From NCBI GenBank assembly GCA_002433465.1, contig DJIE01000187.1, positions 1 to 11,741 of the forward strand: a DNA stretch of 11,741 bases, in the 5' to 3' direction. Position 1 is the stretch's first letter; each line of letters begins with the position of its first letter. Positions 6,608-11,741 of this stretch are shown here, one piece after another. Made by a program: the position numbers and the translations under genes. Source of the stretch: Salinisphaera sp. UBA6602 (GTDB lineage Bacteria > Pseudomonadota > Gammaproteobacteria > Nevskiales > Salinisphaeraceae). The notes below the pieces were generated by a model, which was not told the DNA's origin, ran no database searches, and saw only the letters and a program-made list of their open reading frames with translations.

Positions 6608-6850
6608 ATGTATAGCCCGGAAGCCGTACGCGAACTCATTCTTGCCGCCCTGCCGGACGCCGACGTGAAGATCGTGAGCGACGACGGCGTGCATTTCGCC
6701 GGTCGTATCGTCAGCGAGGATTTCGAGGGCAAGCCGCCGGTCAAGCGCCAGATGATGGTCTATGCCGCGCTGGGTGAGCTCATGGGTAACGAAATTCATG
6801 CACTGACGATGAAAACCTGGACGCCCGACGAGTTCGCGTCCGTATCCTGA
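6608..6850 (+). CDS. ibaG: BolA family protein IbaG
   Basis: This 80-residue BolA-like protein is the IbaG type (formerly YrbA), a partner of monothiol glutaredoxins in iron-sulfur cluster handling that is also linked to acid stress and envelope stability. Recognisable features are the DGVHFAG turn with H29, the basic loop GKPPVKRQ (41-48), VYAALGELM, and the invariant BolA histidine H64 in EIHALTMKTWTPDEF. Like E. coli IbaG, it ends shortly after the TPDEF/TPAEW segment. It lies 70 bases after the permease and 29 bases before murA, the same ibaG-murA pairing seen in E. coli and Pseudomonas. The Shine-Dalgarno is weak. A possible extended -10 (TGCTAGCAT) in the 70-base gap has no -35. Confidence 0.93.
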   Translation: MYSPEAVRELILAALPDADVKIVSDDGVHFAGRIVSEDFEGKPPVKRQMMVYAALGELMGNEIHALTMKTWTPDEFASVS

Positions 6851-6858
6851 TCACTTAG

Positions 6859-8812
<1,954 letters not shown>

Positions 8813-8813
<1 letters not shown>

Positions 8814-10114
8814 TGCAGCGTCTCGACAGTGCGAGCCAGGACTTCGAGGCACGCTTCGAAGCGCTCATCGATCACGATACGCCGGCCCAGGCCGAGATCG
8901 ATAGCCGGGTGGCGGCCATTATTGCCGACGTGCGCGAACGCGGCGACGAAGCGGTGGTGGCGTACACGCGCGAGCTGGATCGGCATCCGGCGACCGATAT
9001 GGCCGCCCTGGAAATCGCCCCGGCGCGACTGAGTGCTGCGCTCGACGCAATGCCCGCGCAGCCGCGTGCCGCGCTGGAAACCGCGGCCGATCGTATCCAG
9101 CGCTATGCCGAATCGCAGAAGATTACGGCCCAGTCCTACGAGGACGAATACGGCAACCGCCTGGGGCAGCTGGTGCGCCCGATCGAGCGGGCCGGTGTGT
9201 ATGCGCCGGGCGGCAAGGCCGCCTATCCGTCGAGCGTGCTGATGAACGCGCTGCCGGCCCGGGTGGCCGGCGTGTCGCAGATCATCATGGTGTCGCCCGC
9301 GCCGGGCGGTGAAGTCAACGACTGGGTGCTGGCCGCGGCTGCGCTCGCCGGGGTGGATCGCTTTTTCACTATCGGCGGCGCGCAGGCCGTCGCCGCGCTG
9401 GCCTACGGCACGCACAGCGTGCCCTGTGTCGACAAGATCGTCGGCCCGGGCAACGCCTATGTGGCCGAAGCCAAACGCCAGGTATTTGGCCGGGTGGGCA
9501 TCGAATCGGTCGCCGGGCCGTCCGAAGTACTGATCGTTGCTGATGGCAGCGGCGATCCGGAATGGGCAGCGCTGGATCTGTTCGCCCAGGCCGAGCACGG
9601 CGAGGATTCGCGGGCGCTGTTGATCAGTCCGGACCGGGATTTTCTTACCGCTGTCGAAGCCGCTGTCGAACATCTGATCGAAGACCAGCCGCGGCACGAG
9701 ATCATCCGTGCTTCGCTCGCCAACCACGGCGCGCTGGTCGCGGTCGCCGACATGGCCGAAGCCATGGCCTTGTCCAATCGGATAGCCCCCGAACATCTGG
9801 AGCTCGCCGTCGCCGATCCGGAGGCGCTGCTGGATTCGATCGAGCACGCCGGCGCGATCTTCATGGGACATCGCACCCCCGAAGCCTTTGGCGACTACTG
9901 TGCCGGGCCCAACCACGTGCTGCCCACCGGGCGCACGGCGCGGTTTTCGTCGGCGCTTGGGGTCTACGATTTCCAGAAGCGCCTGTCCATCATCCAGGCC
10001 AGTCCGCGCGGCGCAGCCGCGCTGGCGCCGGTCGCCGCCGAGCTTGCCGTGGGCGAGGGGCTGTATGCCCATGCGGCGTCTGCGCGCGTACGCGGCGACG
10101 AAGGCCAGGGCTGA
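8813..10114 (+). CDS. hisD: Histidinol dehydrogenase HisD
   Basis: HisD performs the last two steps of histidine synthesis, oxidising histidinol to histidine with two NAD in the cytoplasm, using a zinc ion. The 433-residue length matches the family (E. coli 434). Family motifs are [27 protein letters not shown] text near residue 121, the signature region from [16 protein letters not shown] to [11 protein letters not shown], zinc ligands Q259 and H262 in [10 protein letters not shown], and the catalytic pair E327-H328 in APEHLEL. GGAGG at 8799-8803 serves the start. ATG at 8813 (nine-base spacing) is preferred, but a GTG at 8810 in the same frame, overlapping the hisG stop, is equally possible. 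The usual next gene, hisC, is not present; petA follows. Confidence 0.97.
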
Positions 10115-10121
10115 GTCAGCT

Positions 10122-10147
10122 TTGATTGCGCCGCGCTGTGCTATACT
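10122..10147 (+). promoter_or_regulatory. Extended -10 promoter for petABC
   Basis: TGCTATACT (10139-10147) is an extended -10 with a near-consensus TATACT hexamer. The best -35 match, TTGATT (10122-10127), is only 14 bases away, so the TG extension probably compensates. The start would fall near 10154, eight bases before a hairpin, leaving a leader of about 90 bases before petA. Confidence 0.6.
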
Positions 10148-10161
10148 TTTTCGACTCCATT

Positions 10162-10181
10162 GCGGCGTCCTGTCACGCCGC
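10162..10181 (+). repeat. 7-bp hairpin at the start of the petA leader
   Basis: GCGGCGT (10162-10168) pairs perfectly with ACGCCGC (10175-10181) around a six-base loop. No T run follows, so it is not a standard intrinsic terminator for hisD. Its place just after the likely petA transcription start suggests a 5' stabilising stem or a regulatory leader element. Confidence 0.5.
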
Positions 10182-10244
10182 GGATCACGCACCCATTAGA
10201 AAAATCGAACCGGCATTTCTGCCCTGCTCGAAGAGGTTTTACGC

Positions 10245-10844
10245 ATGAGCAAAGAGGGGGTCGACGTCGGCAAGCGCCGATTTTTGACCACCGCCACCGC
10301 AGCCGTCGGTGGCGTGGGCGCGGCCTTTGTGGCCACACCGTTCGTCAAGTCCTGGCTGCCGAGTGCGCGCGCCAGGGCGGCTGGCGCTCCGGTGGAAGTC
10401 AACATCGCTGCGTTGGAAGAGGGCGCGCTCGTGAGCGTGACCTGGCGAGGCAAACCCGTCTGGGTCGTGCGCCGCACGCCGGACATGCTCGAAACCCTGG
10501 ACGAGGTCGCACCCCAGCTGTCCGATCCCGAATCCAAGGCCGACCAGCAGCCGGAATACTGCCGCAACAAACACCGCTCGATCGAGCCGGCGGTGCTGGT
10601 GATGGTGGGTATTTGCACGCATCTGGGCTGCTCGCCCAAGTATCGACCGGAAGCCGATGGCGGCCAGTTGTCCTATAGCGGCTTCTTTTGCCCCTGCCAT
10701 GGCTCCAAGTTCGATATCGCAGGCCGGGTCTATTCGGGCGTGCCTGCGCCGCTGAATATGGTGGTGCCGCCGCATCGCTATGAGAGCGACAGCCTTATAG
10801 TGGTAGGCGAGGATCCGAACCAGGGCGGCGAGGAGGCTGCGTAA
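10245..10844 (+). CDS. petA: Ubiquinol-cytochrome c reductase, Rieske iron-sulfur subunit
   Basis: This subunit of the cytochrome bc1 complex takes the first electron from ubiquinol at the Qo site and passes it to cytochrome c1. The 199-residue protein has a twin-arginine start (GKRRFLTT, residues 9-16) followed by a membrane anchor (about 17-33), so it is Tat-exported and stays anchored. The 2Fe-2S site is complete: CTHLGC with C124 and H126, CPCHGS with C149 and H152, and the C129-C151 disulfide. The loop GVPAPLN lies after the second box. AAGAGG eight bases before the ATG is a good ribosome binding site. It heads the pet operon and is one base from petB. It follows hisD but has its own promoter. 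Confidence 0.98.
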   Translation: MSKEGVDVGKRRFLTTATAAVGGVGAAFVATPFVKSWLPSARARAAGAPVEVNIAALEEGALVSVTWRGKPVWVVRRTPDMLETLDEVAPQLSDPESKADQQPEYCRNKHRSIEPAVLVMVGICTHLGCSPKYRPEADGGQLSYSGFFCPCHGSKFDIAGRVYSGVPAPLNMVVPPHRYESDSLIVVGEDPNQGGEEAA

Positions 10845-10845
10845 A

Positions 10846-11741
10846 ATGGCAAGCAAGTTCATGAACTGGGTCGATGCCCGGTTCCCGGCGACCCAGCTGT
10901 GGAACGAACACATCGGCCAGTACTACGCCCCGAAGAACTTCAACGTCTGGTACTACTTTGGCTCGCTGGCCATGCTGGTGCTGGCCAACCAGCTGCTCAC
11001 CGGTATCTGGCTCGCGATGTTCTACAAGCCGTCCGCTGCCGAGGCGTTCGGCTCTGTCGCCTACATCATGCGCGACGTGGAATGGGGCTGGCTGATTCGC
11101 TACATGCATTCCACGGGTGCATCGTTCTTCTTTATCGTGGTCTATCTGCACATGTTCCGCGCTCTGCTGTACGGCTCGTACCGCAAGCCGCGCGAGCTGC
11201 TGTGGATCTTCGGCTGCCTGATCTTCCTGGCGTTGATGGCCGAGGCCTTCATGGGCTACGTGCTGCCGTGGGGCAATATGTCCTACTGGGGTGCGCAGGT
11301 GATCATCTCGCTGTTCTCGGCTATCCCGGTGATCGGCGAGCAGCTCACGACCTGGATTCGCGGTGACTTCGTCATTGGCGATGCCACGCTCAATCGCTTC
11401 TTTGCGTTGCACGTCGTGGCGCTGCCGTTCGTGCTGGTCGGTCTGGTGATCGCGCACATCATGGCGCTGCATCACGTGGGCTCGAACAACCCCGACGGTA
11501 TCGAGATCAAGGCCAACAAGAACGCCGACGGCCACCCGGCCGACGGTATTCCTTTCCACCCTTATTACACGGTGAAGGATCTGTTCGGCGTGGGCGTGTT
11601 CCTGATCCTGTTCTGCGGCGTGATCTTCTTCGCGCCGGAGTTCGGCGGGTTTTTCCTCGAGCCGCCGAACTTCACCGAAGCGAATCCGTCGGTCACACCC
11701 GAGCACATTGCGCCGGTATGGTACTTCACGCCGTTCTACGC
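10846..11741 (+). CDS. petB: Ubiquinol-cytochrome c reductase, cytochrome b (3' end beyond window)
   Basis: This is the two-haem membrane core of the bc1 complex, with the Qo and Qi quinone sites. About 298 residues are visible; the window ends inside the gene. The haem ligands are H88/H102 (RYMHSTGAS and YLHMFR) and H189/H204 (ALHVVALP and AHIMALH). The second pair is 15 apart rather than the 14 of mitochondrial and Rhodobacter cytochrome b. The conserved MGYVLPWGNMSYWGAQV runs from about residue 133 to 149. Near the cut end the Qo motif reads PVWY, where mitochondria have PEWY. About six hydrophobic helices are seen in the part present. It starts one base after the petA stop; the GGCGAGGAGG stretch inside the end of petA can serve as ribosome binding site. 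petC (cytochrome c1) would be expected next. Confidence 0.97.
   Translation, partial: MASKFMNWVDARFPATQLWNEHIGQYYAPKNFNVWYYFGSLAMLVLANQLLTGIWLAMFYKPSAAEAFGSVAYIMRDVEWGWLIRYMHSTGASFFFIVVYLHMFRALLYGSYRKPRELLWIFGCLIFLALMAEAFMGYVLPWGNMSYWGAQVIISLFSAIPVIGEQLTTWIRGDFVIGDATLNRFFALHVVALPFVLVGLVIAHIMALHHVGSNNPDGIEIKANKNADGHPADGIPFHPYYTVKDLFGVGVFLILFCGVIFFAPEFGGFFLEPPNFTEANPSVTPEHIAPVWYFTPFY

Noticed and set aside
10162..10181. Intrinsic terminator for hisD
   Set aside because: The stem is only seven pairs and is followed by GGATCACGC with no T run, and it lies downstream of a promoter that should make it part of the petA leader.
10795..11706. Open frame of 303 codons antisense to petB
   Set aside because: Charged, repetitive H/R/E/Q text that mirrors the membrane codons of cytochrome b on the other strand.

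Overview
This window is most likely chromosomal DNA of a GC-rich gammaproteobacterium. The evidence is its core gene order: kdsD-kdsC-lptC-lptA-lptB running leftward, and an ABC pair, a BolA-family gene, murA, hisG, hisD, petA and petB running rightward. This arrangement is familiar from Gammaproteobacteria and Betaproteobacteria. The protein motifs fit too: a KdsD with SIS and two CBS domains, a stand-alone KdsC, a short HisG, and a cytochrome b with a PVWY Qo motif. Genus cannot be settled by eye; a Salinisphaera/Ectothiorhodospira-like lineage is only a guess.

Left arm (minus strand, read from 4698 down to 15). kdsD and kdsC make the Kdo precursor. lptC, lptA and lptB encode the inner-membrane and periplasmic parts of the lipopolysaccharide export bridge. 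These five genes overlap or nearly touch and look like one operon for LPS building and export. A gap of about 310 bp follows, then hpf (ribosome hibernation factor, long form) and ptsN (nitrogen-PTS EIIA). rpoN, which commonly lies between lptB and hpf, is absent.

Centre. A 148-bp divergent promoter region (4699-4846) separates the two arms. The right arm starts with a two-gene ABC-2 type exporter (ATPase and permease, YadG/YadH-like), then an IbaG-type BolA protein and murA, the first committed enzyme of peptidoglycan synthesis. The mla phospholipid-transport genes that many relatives carry at this point are not here.

Right arm, distal part. murA, hisG and hisD overlap by a few bases and are probably cotranscribed. 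The histidine genes stop after hisD. A 130-bp gap with a good extended -10 promoter and a 7-bp hairpin leads into petA (Rieske protein) and petB (cytochrome b, cut by the window end), the start of a cytochrome bc1 operon.

Apart from the left end, this is ordinary housekeeping DNA, and I found no convincing undescribed system. The most notable point is the left end: hpf and ptsN look alphaproteobacterial in sequence, hpf has lower GC than the genes to its right, and they sit where rpoN is missing. This suggests gene replacement by transfer, or a join artefact.
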